NCBI GenBank assembly: GCA_946223355.1
Contig: CAMIPB010000002.1
Coordinates: forward strand, 75,409-139,408
DNA: 64,000 nucleotides
From: an uncultured Corynebacterium sp.
GTDB taxonomy: Bacteria; Actinomycetota; Actinomycetes; Mycobacteriales; Mycobacteriaceae
Direction of reading: 5' to 3'
Made by a program: the position numbers and the translations under genes. A model generated the notes under the pieces. That model ran no database searches and had not been told where the DNA came from. It saw nothing but the letters and a program-made list of their open reading frames with translations. Of this stretch, positions 28,978 to 37,145 are shown piece by piece; position 1 is the first letter of the stretch; every line of letters begins with the position of its first letter.

Positions 28978-29460
28978 TTAGCCCTGAGGAGCCTCTGGCA
29001 ACTCTGGCGCAATTCCTGTGCGCTCGTAATCAGCGAGGATGTCAATACGGCGCTGGTGGCGCTCGGCGCGGGACCATTCCTGATCCAAAAATGCGTCAAC
29101 GATGGCCAGGACTTCTTCCTTGGAGTGCATACGGCCACCGATGCCAATGAGCTGAGCATTGTTGTGCTCGCGAGCAAGGCGTGCGGTCTCCTCGGACCAA
29201 GCAAGAGCACACCGCGCGCCCTTTACTTTGTTGGCAGCGATTTGCTCACCGTTGCCGGAACCACCCAAGACAATCCCAAGGGAGCCTGGGTCATTGACCA
29301 CGCACTGCGCAGCCTCAATACAAAAAGCCGGGTAGTCATCATCAGCATCGTAGGTGTGAGCCCCGCAGTCAATAACCTCGTGGTCAGATTCCTTGAGGTG
29401 CTCAGCGATAGCATTTTTCATTTCGAACCCTGCGTGGTCCGCTCCTAGATATACGCGCAT
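28978..29460 (-). CDS. rpiB: Ribose 5-phosphate isomerase B
   Basis: Interconverts ribose 5-phosphate and ribulose 5-phosphate in the non-oxidative pentose phosphate pathway. The 160-aa product begins MRVYLGADHAGFEMK, with the conserved Asp-His pair. It contains GGSGNGEQIAANKV (~67), where the Glu replaces the catalytic Cys of E. coli RpiB, as in mycobacteria. TACACT (29468-29473) ends 7 nt before the ATG, suggesting a leaderless mRNA. The C-terminus converges on the Gly/Asp-rich protein gene. Confidence 0.94.
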   Translation of the reverse strand: MRVYLGADHAGFEMKNAIAEHLKESDHEVIDCGAHTYDADDDYPAFCIEAAQCVVNDPGSLGIVLGGSGNGEQIAANKVKGARCALAWSEETARLAREHNNAQLIGIGGRMHSKEEVLAIVDAFLDQEWSRAERHQRRIDILADYERTGIAPELPEAPQG

Positions 29461-29595
29461 GGGCTTCAGTGTAGCGGCAATTACAGTAATAGCCCACGTG
29501 GAACATTCCCATCCAGAACGTTCGACGTGTTAACTTCACAGCGGAACGTTTATTCGCCAGTTTCGTTATACAGCCACGAGGCAGAAAGTCGTCTG

Positions 29596-30018
29596 ATGTC
29601 TACTTCCGCACAGTCACCCACCCCGCAGCCCGCGCAGCTCACATCAGCGCCGATGTTCAAAGCCGGACTGGGTGCGGTAGTCATCGGCACTGCGTTGTAC
29701 TTCGTGCTCAACCTCTTCGGCGGCGGTGACATGCTCGCGCCGCGCTTCGCGGTGTACGCCTACATCACCCTGGCGCACTTATTCTTCGGTGTGTGGCTCA
29801 TCATCGTAGGCCGCACTTTGTCCCGCAAGCTGGGCTTCATCCTGGGCGTAACGACGTTCCTTGCCTCGCTGTCCTGGGCAACCTGGGCGGTATCCGCCTG
29901 GGAAGAGCTGTTAGCGGGTAGGGCACTGCCGATTATTAATATCGCCGGGCTTCCCGGCCTGGTGCTTACTCCGCTTATCATCTTGGTGAGCCTCATCGCC
30001 ATCGCCAAGCGTGCCTAA
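29596..30018 (+). CDS. Small four-helix membrane protein
   Basis: A 140-aa protein with a polar, Pro/Gln-rich N-terminus (~20 residues) and about four transmembrane helices: residues ~25-43, ~53-72, ~80-98 and ~115-135. No motif is recognised. I placed the start at ATG 29596 (MSTSAQS). The longer frame from 29527 begins with basic residues in a region lacking a ribosome site. It sits between rpiB and the DsbA-like gene. Its stop codon lies at the edge of an 11-bp inverted repeat. Confidence 0.65.
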   Translation: MSTSAQSPTPQPAQLTSAPMFKAGLGAVVIGTALYFVLNLFGGGDMLAPRFAVYAYITLAHLFFGVWLIIVGRTLSRKLGFILGVTTFLASLSWATWAVSAWEELLAGRALPIINIAGLPGLVLTPLIILVSLIAIAKRA

Positions 30019-30071
30019 CTGGCTACGTCTGAGGGCAACTCTCTAAGTTGGTCCAAGATATAGCCAGTTAG
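30015..30071. repeat. 11-bp perfect inverted repeat flanking 35 nt
   Basis: CTAACTGGCTA (30015-30025) and its exact complement (30061-30071) enclose a 35-nt segment with a smaller CAAC/GTTG hairpin. The left arm includes the stop codon of the 29596 gene. It may be a terminator-like structure, and it directly abuts the tandem repeat. Confidence 0.6.
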
Positions 30072-30188
30072 GGCCGGCGGGCAATGAAAGCCGGGCCGTC
30101 GCGCAATGAAAGCCGGACCGTCGGGCAATGAAAGCCGGGCCGGCAGGCGATGAAAAGCGGGCCGGCGGGCGATGAAGGCCGGGCCGGA
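30071..30188. repeat. 22-bp tandem repeat, about 5.4 copies
   Basis: Units of GGGCCGGC followed by GGGCAATGAAAGCC (22 nt together) repeat five times head to tail, with a few substitutions per copy and a partial sixth copy. No spacers separate them. Within each unit CCGGC can pair with the GCCGG of the next junction, so the RNA could form a chain of short hairpins. The array fills the gap between two convergent genes and ends 4 nt before the DsbA-like stop codon. Confidence 0.85.
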
Positions 30189-30191
30189 GCG

Positions 30192-30806
30192 CTAGACCTG
30201 CGGCGACTCAGTGCGGGAGCGCTTGAGCTCAAAGAAGTATGGGAAGCCGGCGAGGGTAACGGAGGCGTCGAAAAGCTTGCCTGCGTCTTCCCCCTCAGGG
30301 ATCCGGGTAATGACAGGACCGAAGAAAGCGGTGTCGCCGAGCTTCACGACGGGCGTGCCTACCTCATCGCCCACCGCGTCCATGGCGCCCTGGTGGAACG
30401 CACGCAGCTTCTCATCGGCATCCTCGGTGTTAGCCACCTCAGACAGGGACGCATCCAAGCCGACCTTGTCCAGTGCAGCGGCGATGATCTCGTCGTAGCC
30501 ACCGAAGCCTTCTTTACCGCCGTTGCCCTCAGAGTGAATCATGGTGCCCATGACGGTGTAGAGCTCGTCGACCTTTTCTGGCTGCTCGTCCTTCACCTTC
30601 GCGAATACGCGAGCAGGGCCCCAGTTGGCCTTCATCTTTTCCATGTAGGCCGGATCAAGGTCGCGGCCGTCGTTGAGCACTGCCAGAGACATTGGAATAA
30701 ATTCCACCTCAATGTCGCGGATCTTTTCTACTTCCTTAATCCAGCGCGAGGTTGCCCACGCGTAGGGGCAGGACACGTCGAACCAAAATTTTACTTGTTC
30801 AGCCAT
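30192..30806 (-). CDS. DsbA-family (mycothiol-linked) thiol protein with CPYA active site
   Basis: A 204-aa cytoplasmic thioredoxin-fold protein with a helical insert. FWFDVSCPYAWATSRWI, MSLAVLN, DAVGDEVGTPVV, FFGPVI and FPYFFELKRSRTE match the actinobacterial family of M. tuberculosis Rv2466c, a mycothiol-dependent reductase. In Rv2466c the active site is CPWC. Here it is Cys13-Pro-Tyr-Ala16, so the resolving Cys is absent and a monothiol or mycothiol-bound mechanism is expected. AGGAG lies 7 nt before the ATG. Its position beside pepN is as in C. glutamicum. Family assignment is firm by eye; the substrate is not known. Confidence 0.85.
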   Translation of the reverse strand: MAEQVKFWFDVSCPYAWATSRWIKEVEKIRDIEVEFIPMSLAVLNDGRDLDPAYMEKMKANWGPARVFAKVKDEQPEKVDELYTVMGTMIHSEGNGGKEGFGGYDEIIAAALDKVGLDASLSEVANTEDADEKLRAFHQGAMDAVGDEVGTPVVKLGDTAFFGPVITRIPEGEDAGKLFDASVTLAGFPYFFELKRSRTESPQV

Positions 30807-30901
30807 GAGGAAACTCCTTAGATTTTTCGTAGGTTTCTGTCTCTTCCACCCTAGGTGCCCGATAGGGTGGTTGTCAGCAAACTAAAAGAAGGAGAGCTAT
30901 T

Positions 30902-33442
30902 TTGACATCCATCAACTTAACCCGCTCAGAAGCAGAAAACCGCAGCTCAATTATCACCATGGGCAACTACGCGGTGGTGCTGGACCTTACTGCCTCCGAC
31001 ACGCATTTTGAAAGCCGCACCGTGGTCACTTTCACGGCTAAAGATGCTGGTTCTACGTTCCTTGATCTGCGCGCTGAGAAAGTGCACTCCGTGACCATCA
31101 ACGGCGTTCCGCTGGAGTTTGACTACGACGCCGCCACAGGTATCCCGCTAGATAGCCTCTCCCCGGGCGAATACGAGGTCATCGTGGAGGCCACCATCCC
31201 CTATTCCAAAACCGGTGAAGGCCTGCACCGCTTCGTGGATCCGGCAGATGACAACGTCTACCTCTACACCCAGTTTGAAACTGCGGACGCCAAGCGCGTA
31301 TTCGCCTGCTTTGACCAGCCGGATCTCAAGGCAACTTATGACTTGGAATACCTGGCCCCAGCTGACTGGACCGTGATTTCCAACGAACTCCAAACCCGCG
31401 AGGACGCAGAAGACGGCAAGGCACGCTGGACCTCCCGCATCGACTACCCGCTGTCCACCTACCTGGTCGCGCTGTGTGCAGGTCCGTATTTTGAGGTGAC
31501 CGACTCCTGGACCGGCGCGCTTACTCACCACCCAGAGACCCCTGCGGACCAGCCACAGGAGGTCACGGTTCCGCTCGGATTGTATTGCCGCCAGTCCCTT
31601 AAAGAGCACTTGGACTCCGAGCGCCTGTTCACGGAGACCAAGCAAGGTTTTGAGTTCTACCACCGCAACTTCGGTGTGGCCTACCCGTTTGGAAAGTATG
31701 ACCAGATTTTCGTGCCAGAGTTTAACGCCGGCGCGATGGAAAACTCCGGTTGCGTGACCATCCGCGATGAGTACGTGTTTGCTTCCAAGACCACGCACTA
31801 CAAGTACGAGCGCCGCGCGGATACTATCCTCCACGAGCTGGCGCACATGTGGTTCGGCGACTTGGTCACCATGCGTTGGTGGGATGATCTGTGGCTCAAC
31901 GAGTCCTTTGCTACCTGGTCCGCCGCCATCTCCCAAGCAGAGAACACAGAATACGATACTGCATGGGTGACGTTTGCGAACGTCGAAAAGGCGTGGGCTT
32001 ATCAGCAAGATCAGCTGCCTACCACACACCCTATTTCCACCGATGCCTCTGATATTGAGACCGTGGAGCAGAACTTCGACGGCATCACTTACGCCAAGGG
32101 CGCGTCCGTGCTCAAGCAGCTGCAAGCTTATGTGGGCCGCGAGGAATTCTTCGCAGGTGTGCGCCGCCACTTTGTTGCGCATGCCTTTGGCAACGCCACC
32201 TTCGATGACTTACTAGGCCACCTGCAAGATGCGTCCGGCCGCGACCTGTCCTTTTGGGCGGACCAGTGGCTCAAGACTTCCGGCGTGAACACCTTGTCCG
32301 CACAGTTCACCGTCAACGACGCAGGTTCCTACGATTCTTTTGCGATCAAACAGACTGGTGAAACGCTACGCACGCACCGCATCGCCGTCGGGCTGTATGA
32401 GCTTGGTGAAGTATCTGGCAAGGTCGAGCGCGTCAACCGGATTGAATTGGATATCAACGGTGAACTCACCGAGATTCCTGAACTCGTGGGCACCCCAGCA
32501 GCACAACTCGTGCTGGTCAACGACGACGATCTCACGTACTGCCTCCAGGAATTCGATACGGCTTCACTGGAATTCGCACTCGCTAGCATTGACAAGATCG
32601 CTGACCCAATGGCGCGCACTTTGTGCTGGTCCACAGCGTGGGAGATGACGCGCGCTGGCACCATGCGTGCTCGCGATTTCGCCGCACTCGTTGCCCGTGG
32701 TGCCACCGCTGAGACCGAGCTCGCGGTCTTGGAGCGCATCGTGGCGCAGGCTGCGTCGGCACTGCACAACTACGCCGACCAATCCTGGGCCAAGGAAGAA
32801 GGCTGGCCTATGCTCAACGCCGCGTTCTTGGAGGGCACCAAGCTTGACGACGCCGAGCGTTCCCTCATCTTCACCCAAGCATTGGCCACGCATCCGCTTT
32901 CCGACGGTTCCCGTGCGCTCATGCAGAGCCTTTTGGCAGATAGCGACGACAACGAGATGCGCTGGCGGGCTGTAACCGCGCTGGTGGCGGATGGTACCGA
33001 AGCTACAGATATCATCTCCCAGGAGCTGGCCCGTGATAGTTCTGCGCTGAGCAAGCAATACGCGCTCAAGGCTCAGGCGGCGGTCAATTCTGTGTCCAAC
33101 AAAATTGCTACCTGGGATGAGATCGCGGGCGGCAATTTGGGCAACCGCGATCTCACCTCCAAGCTCAGCGGCTTGACCTTTGCCGGCTATACCGAGGTCT
33201 TGAACTCCAAAAACGATGAGTTCTTTGCACGTGCTGAGAACTTCTGGGACGCCGATTCCAACGAGATTGCCACTACGACTGTGGCAGGTCTCTACCCTTC
33301 CTGGGACGTGAGTGAAGAAGGCCTTGCTCGTGCCGACAAGTTCCTGGAAAAAGATCTTCCTGGCGGCTTACGCCGCATCATCGTTGAGCAACGTGATCGC
33401 ACCGCGCGGGCTTTGCGCAACCGAGCATTCGACGCCAGCTAG
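30902..33442 (+). CDS. pepN: Aminopeptidase N (M1 family)
   Basis: Zinc aminopeptidase removing N-terminal residues from peptides in the cytoplasm. The 846-aa product has the substrate-binding motif GAMEN (~277) and zinc site HELAHMW (~311), with the downstream Glu in LWLNESFATW (~330). An ERAP1-like C-terminal helical domain spans ~520-840. The TTG start at 30902 has AAGGAG about 7 nt upstream and gives the expected N-terminus MTSINLTRSEA. It is transcribed divergently from the DsbA-like gene and ends 5 nt from the convergent hydrolase gene. Confidence 0.95.
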   Translation: MTSINLTRSEAENRSSIITMGNYAVVLDLTASDTHFESRTVVTFTAKDAGSTFLDLRAEKVHSVTINGVPLEFDYDAATGIPLDSLSPGEYEVIVEATIPYSKTGEGLHRFVDPADDNVYLYTQFETADAKRVFACFDQPDLKATYDLEYLAPADWTVISNELQTREDAEDGKARWTSRIDYPLSTYLVALCAGPYFEVTDSWTGALTHHPETPADQPQEVTVPLGLYCRQSLKEHLDSERLFTETKQGFEFYHRNFGVAYPFGKYDQIFVPEFNAGAMENSGCVTIRDEYVFASKTTHYKYERRADTILHELAHMWFGDLVTMRWWDDLWLNESFATWSAAISQAENTEYDTAWVTFANVEKAWAYQQDQLPTTHPISTDASDIETVEQNFDGITYAKGASVLKQLQAYVGREEFFAGVRRHFVAHAFGNATFDDLLGHLQDASGRDLSFWADQWLKTSGVNTLSAQFTVNDAGSYDSFAIKQTGETLRTHRIAVGLYELGEVSGKVERVNRIELDINGELTEIPELVGTPAAQLVLVNDDDLTYCLQEFDTASLEFALASIDKIADPMARTLCWSTAWEMTRAGTMRARDFAALVARGATAETELAVLERIVAQAASALHNYADQSWAKEEGWPMLNAAFLEGTKLDDAERSLIFTQALATHPLSDGSRALMQSLLADSDDNEMRWRAVTALVADGTEATDIISQELARDSSALSKQYALKAQAAVNSVSNKIATWDEIAGGNLGNRDLTSKLSGLTFAGYTEVLNSKNDEFFARAENFWDADSNEIATTTVAGLYPSWDVSEEGLARADKFLEKDLPGGLRRIIVEQRDRTARALRNRAFDAS

Positions 33443-33447
33443 CTCAG

Positions 33448-34299
33448 CTATTTTTGCTGACGTGCGTCTAACATCTTAGAGGCAAGAGAATCCGGCGTGA
33501 AGTGAGATTCCCAACGAGGAATCTCACCGCTAGGTGACCATACGACTACCCAGGACTCTCGTTCGCGCTCGGAGTCACCTCCATGCCCACCTTCATCAAC
33601 ATGTCCGTGATCGGTGGTAATGACTATGAGCCAGTCTTCTCCGTACTGCTCAAATCGGCGACAAACAGCTTCGGCCAATCGTTTGACATGACGATCAACC
33701 CTCCGGATCGCTTCTCGATATTCCGGTCCCATCAATCCGTGGATGTGCCCCGTATCATCCACATCACAACAGTAAGCAAATCCGACATCAAAGGCGCTTC
33801 CTTTAAGGGCCATCAATGTAAAGTCAACTACCTCTGCATCGGCTCTTTCATAGCCATAGGTCTCCCCATCGCGGACAACTACGCGATGTAGTCCTGCGTA
33901 TTGCTGTTCGAGGCGAGGATGAATAACGGGCCCCAGCCCATTGGGATCTACAAGTACAGGCCATCCCGCAGCAGCAAAAGTCCGGGTCTTCTGATCCTGG
34001 TAAAAAGCTTGTGAAAGGAAGTCCGGACAGTTCCAGGTGCGTCCGCCGACGCAACTATTGTCCTTCAACCCATGCTCGCTATGTTTGACCCCAGACAAAA
34101 TGGAAGCCCACCCGGGTGCTGAGATTGTTGGAACTTCCATAGTCATAGAATGCCAAGCCCCCCGCTCGGCTAAAGAACTCAGAGTTTCACCCACGCCTGG
34201 TTCTTTCGCAATATCCCATCGGACACCATCAAGCCCAATTAATAGCAGTGGGCGTTTGCGAAACGCGTCGCGCTCCGTACCTTTTTCTAATTCACGCAT
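33448..34299 (-). CDS. Cytoplasmic alkaline-phosphatase-superfamily hydrolase (phosphodiesterase/phosphonate hydrolase-like)
   Basis: A 283-aa metal-dependent hydrolase of the nucleotide pyrophosphatase/phosphodiesterase group. It has metal Asp24 in LLIGLDGVR, the nucleophile region PTISAPGW (Thr58 or Ser60), Asp and His in CDVDDTGHIHG (~165-175), Asp-His in TTDHGH (~228) and a final His in EGGHGG. There is no signal peptide, so it should act on a substrate already imported. It is shorter than phosphonoacetate hydrolase (about 400 aa), so that identity is only one option; a phosphodiester is another. The ATG has AAGGGAG upstream and overlaps the ABC ATPase gene by 13 nt. It is the last gene of the importer operon. 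Confidence 0.75.
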   Translation of the reverse strand: MRELEKGTERDAFRKRPLLLIGLDGVRWDIAKEPGVGETLSSLAERGAWHSMTMEVPTISAPGWASILSGVKHSEHGLKDNSCVGGRTWNCPDFLSQAFYQDQKTRTFAAAGWPVLVDPNGLGPVIHPRLEQQYAGLHRVVVRDGETYGYERADAEVVDFTLMALKGSAFDVGFAYCCDVDDTGHIHGLMGPEYREAIRRVDRHVKRLAEAVCRRFEQYGEDWLIVITTDHGHVDEGGHGGDSERERESWVVVWSPSGEIPRWESHFTPDSLASKMLDARQQK

Positions 34300-35354
34300 G
34301 TCGCTCCCTTCGAGTCAATGTCCACTACGACGTCATTCCTAATGATTGAAAGATCAACGAATTCCCCAGTCTCAACTGAATCTGCAGTACGAGTTGCAAT
34401 GTCAATACGGATTGGGCTTTGTAGGGATTCATGGGCCACGCTCACAGCGGTAAAAAGGCCACGCAATTGCTTATTCAACACGCGAAACGCCCCTCCATGA
34501 CCGGTACTAAGCTCGAAATCTTCTGGACGTATCAAAGCGTTGCCCCTAATTCCTTTTGGCCAATTCTCATCAAAATTGACTGCCGTCAGAAACTTACCGA
34601 GCACTTCGATTCCTCCATCCACAACCTCACAAGGAACCCGGTTCGTTACACCGACAAATTGAGATATGAACGGCGTTTTAGGGTTCAGGTAAAGATCCCT
34701 GGGGCTGCCGATTTGTTCAATCTCACCGCTGTTCATTACTCCAACTCTGTCGGCCATTACCCAAGCTTCCTCTTGGTCATGGGTAACAAGCAGTGTGGAG
34801 ATCCCTTTTGACAACTGAATCCTTCGAATTTCTTCGCGCAGTTGCGTACGTACTTTGGCATCCAACGCAGACAAAGGCTCATCCAACAGCAGCACAGATG
34901 GTTCAATCGCTAGAGCTCGTGCGAGGGCGACGCGCTGCTGTTGGCCACCGGACATCTGTGCGGGAAACTTCTCGGCGTGCGCTGAAAGCCCTACCAATTC
35001 CAAAAGTTGACCCGCTTTTTCTTTGCGTGAACGCGCCCCTACGCCACGTATCTTCAATCCATACGCAACGTTTTCAAGTGCAGTAAGGTGCGGAAACAGT
35101 GAATACGCTTGGAAAACAATCCCCATATTGCGTTTACGCACCGGAAGGGTTTTTTGGTCTTTCCCATTAACCAACACTCGTCCGTTTTCTGGCTGCTCAA
35201 GACCCGCAAGAATTCTCAAGGTAGTGGATTTACCACAGCCTGAAGGACCCAGAAGTGCGACTAGCTCCGACTCACCAATACTCAGGTCCAACTCCCGCAA
35301 TACAGTCTTGTCACCAAAAACTTTTGTTATGTTTTCCAAAACTACTTTTGACAC
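34287..35354 (-). CDS. ABC importer ATPase (Pot/Fbp/PhnT type)
   Basis: A 355-aa ATPase powering the importer encoded upstream. It has Walker A GPSGCGKST (~38), a Q-loop at GIVFQAYSLFPHL, signature [15 protein letters not shown], Walker B VLLLDEPLSALD and H-loop LLVTHDQEEA. The C-terminal ~110 residues form a TOBE-like regulatory domain. This is the architecture of the spermidine, Fe3+ and 2-aminoethylphosphonate subfamily. The GTG start overlaps the permease stop by 1 nt (TAGTG), implying translational coupling. Confidence 0.9.
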   Translation of the reverse strand: MSKVVLENITKVFGDKTVLRELDLSIGESELVALLGPSGCGKSTTLRILAGLEQPENGRVLVNGKDQKTLPVRKRNMGIVFQAYSLFPHLTALENVAYGLKIRGVGARSRKEKAGQLLELVGLSAHAEKFPAQMSGGQQQRVALARALAIEPSVLLLDEPLSALDAKVRTQLREEIRRIQLSKGISTLLVTHDQEEAWVMADRVGVMNSGEIEQIGSPRDLYLNPKTPFISQFVGVTNRVPCEVVDGGIEVLGKFLTAVNFDENWPKGIRGNALIRPEDFELSTGHGGAFRVLNKQLRGLFTAVSVAHESLQSPIRIDIATRTADSVETGEFVDLSIIRNDVVVDIDSKGATCVN

Positions 35355-36232
35355 TATTCTTTGACTTTCTTTTCTTCAGCCGCAGAGATTAACGATATAA
35401 GAGCCAACAGCATCCACGTTGCAAGCAAAGTCAAGAACGATAACGCAGCGATTCCGCGGGGGTTCACTGAAGATACTTCAACGAGGAAAACTGGAAATGT
35501 GTAATGCAACAACAAAGAGGCCATTGCAAACTCGCCTAAACACATTGCAATGCTCAATAGTGCTGCTGAGAGCATCGCGATTCGAAGATTGGGAAGAACT
35601 ACCTGAATCAGAGTCTGCGTTTTGGTAGCTCCTAGCGAAACTGACGCTGCAAACAAGGTTTTCAGATCCAAAGCTTTTACGCCTGCGTCTATTGCTCGAT
35701 AACACAACGGCATAACCAGCACCACGTACATCGGGACCAATGACCACTTCGTGGTAAGGAACCCCGGTGCAATCCACCTATAAAACTCTGAGACGCCTGA
35801 CACCAGAGCAACTGCTGGGACAACAAGCGGCAAAACTGAGATGAATTCTGCTACTTTTGCGACTCTCGGAGCTTGGTAATTCAAGAAGACGATTGTGGGG
35901 ACTAGCAGTACTAGCATTAAAAAGGTAGTAGCTGCAGTCAGGAGCAAGGTGTCGATTAAGGCATCATCTGCTCGTGGGTTTTCGAATGCTTTCTGGATTG
36001 GCGCCACCGTAAACCCAACCCCCGGACGAGTAAATCCAAAAATAGCGGCTGCGACCCACGGCCCGAAGAAGAATAGAAGCGCAATAGTAAAAATCGTTGT
36101 GTCAACCCAATTTCCAGTTCTTTTTGTTGCACCAGAGAGCTTTATTTTTTGGGACTTAAAGGATTCTTCTCTCGCCCAAAAGCTGCGCATGTTTTCTCTG
36201 GAAAAATCTGTATTCATTACAGGTTGAGCCAT
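35354..36232 (-). CDS. ABC importer permease (second)
   Basis: A 292-aa inner-membrane permease with about six helices, the first near residue 50. The EAA-type cytoplasmic loop is at ASVSLGATKTQTLIQVVLPNLR (~200-220). It has no binding protein fused. The ATG at 36232 has AAGGAG 6 nt upstream and overlaps the end of the first permease gene by 16 nt. An ATG at 36217 overlapping the stop as TAATG is possible but lacks that site. It should pair with the 36217-37143 permease. Confidence 0.88.
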   Translation of the reverse strand: MAQPVMNTDFSRENMRSFWAREESFKSQKIKLSGATKRTGNWVDTTIFTIALLFFFGPWVAAAIFGFTRPGVGFTVAPIQKAFENPRADDALIDTLLLTAATTFLMLVLLVPTIVFLNYQAPRVAKVAEFISVLPLVVPAVALVSGVSEFYRWIAPGFLTTKWSLVPMYVVLVMPLCYRAIDAGVKALDLKTLFAASVSLGATKTQTLIQVVLPNLRIAMLSAALLSIAMCLGEFAMASLLLHYTFPVFLVEVSSVNPRGIAALSFLTLLATWMLLALISLISAAEEKKVKE

Positions 36233-37143
36233 TTTTCACTCCTTCGGGAAAGAAGCAGCCGAAATCCCATGGCGACGATGATTACGAGCATCATCCAAGT
36301 AACTAGCGCAGCAGCAAGCCCAGGGTCGAGAAGTACATTTCCGCTAATAAAGAAGCCAATCAAGATTGGAACCAAATTGAGCGATCCCCCAGCCAACGCA
36401 TACGCCGTAGCATATGCAGCAAATGCGTTAGCAAATAACAACAGAAGGGAGCCCGCTATTGCGGGCCATAAAACTGGAAGAACGATATCACGTAAGTACT
36501 GTCCACGGTTTGCCCCTAATGACGAAGCCGCCTCAAACCACTCATTCTTAAGCCCCTCCATGGCTGGAAGTATAAGAACTGTCATAAGTGGAACCTGAAA
36601 GTAGAGATAGACGACAACAACGCCCCAAAAACTTGTAATGGAAAAACCACTCATTAATCCTGGCGCGAGCTTTTCGAACGCATTCGTCATTAGTCCTTCA
36701 GTACCTAACAACGCAATAAATGCATAGGCCAGCTGCACCCCGCCCGACTGCGAGGCCAGGGCCGAAAAACTGCTGACCATACGGCCTAAAACACTACCGG
36801 AAGGCGCAGAAACTAACTTCCAAGCAATAATCAATCCAAAGATTCCGCCAATTAAGGCAGTAATCCAGGACAGATTGAATGTCAACAGGAACGCCTGTCT
36901 GTTGTTGTCCCCCATTGCTGCTGCCATGGTTTCAGTCGAAAAATCACCGGCCGCATCCGTAAAAGCTCGGATCGTGTTAGCAACGATAGGCAAAAGTAGG
37001 AAAGCAGAAACGAAAACAAGGAAAGGCAACGCGCCTAAGATCCCGGTAAGTTTTAGTTTCCCCTTGGGGATATGCTTATGCCCTGTTCCAGGGTGGCTAG
37101 CGTGGTAGACCGTATCAAATGCCCGCTGAGGATTTACGGACAT
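36217..37143 (-). CDS. ABC importer permease (first)
   Basis: A 308-aa permease of the Pot/Phn type with about six transmembrane helices and an EAA loop at FEAASSLGANRGQYLRDIVLP (~205-225). A 30-residue polar N-terminus precedes the first helix. The gene follows the binding-protein gene by 2 nt and is clearly in the same operon. The helix layout fits a heterodimer with the second permease. Confidence 0.88.
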   Translation of the reverse strand: MSVNPQRAFDTVYHASHPGTGHKHIPKGKLKLTGILGALPFLVFVSAFLLLPIVANTIRAFTDAAGDFSTETMAAAMGDNNRQAFLLTFNLSWITALIGGIFGLIIAWKLVSAPSGSVLGRMVSSFSALASQSGGVQLAYAFIALLGTEGLMTNAFEKLAPGLMSGFSITSFWGVVVVYLYFQVPLMTVLILPAMEGLKNEWFEAASSLGANRGQYLRDIVLPVLWPAIAGSLLLLFANAFAAYATAYALAGGSLNLVPILIGFFISGNVLLDPGLAAALVTWMMLVIIVAMGFRLLLSRRSEKWLNL

Positions 37144-37145
37144 GA

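Noticed and set aside
30071..30188. Tandem repeat considered as a CRISPR array
   Set aside because: The 22-bp units are contiguous without spacers and no cas genes are present.
31148..32182. A 344-codon minus-strand open frame antisense to pepN
   Set aside because: It covers the GAMEN and HELAHMW region of pepN in reverse and has no recognisable motif. It is a high-GC third-position shadow.
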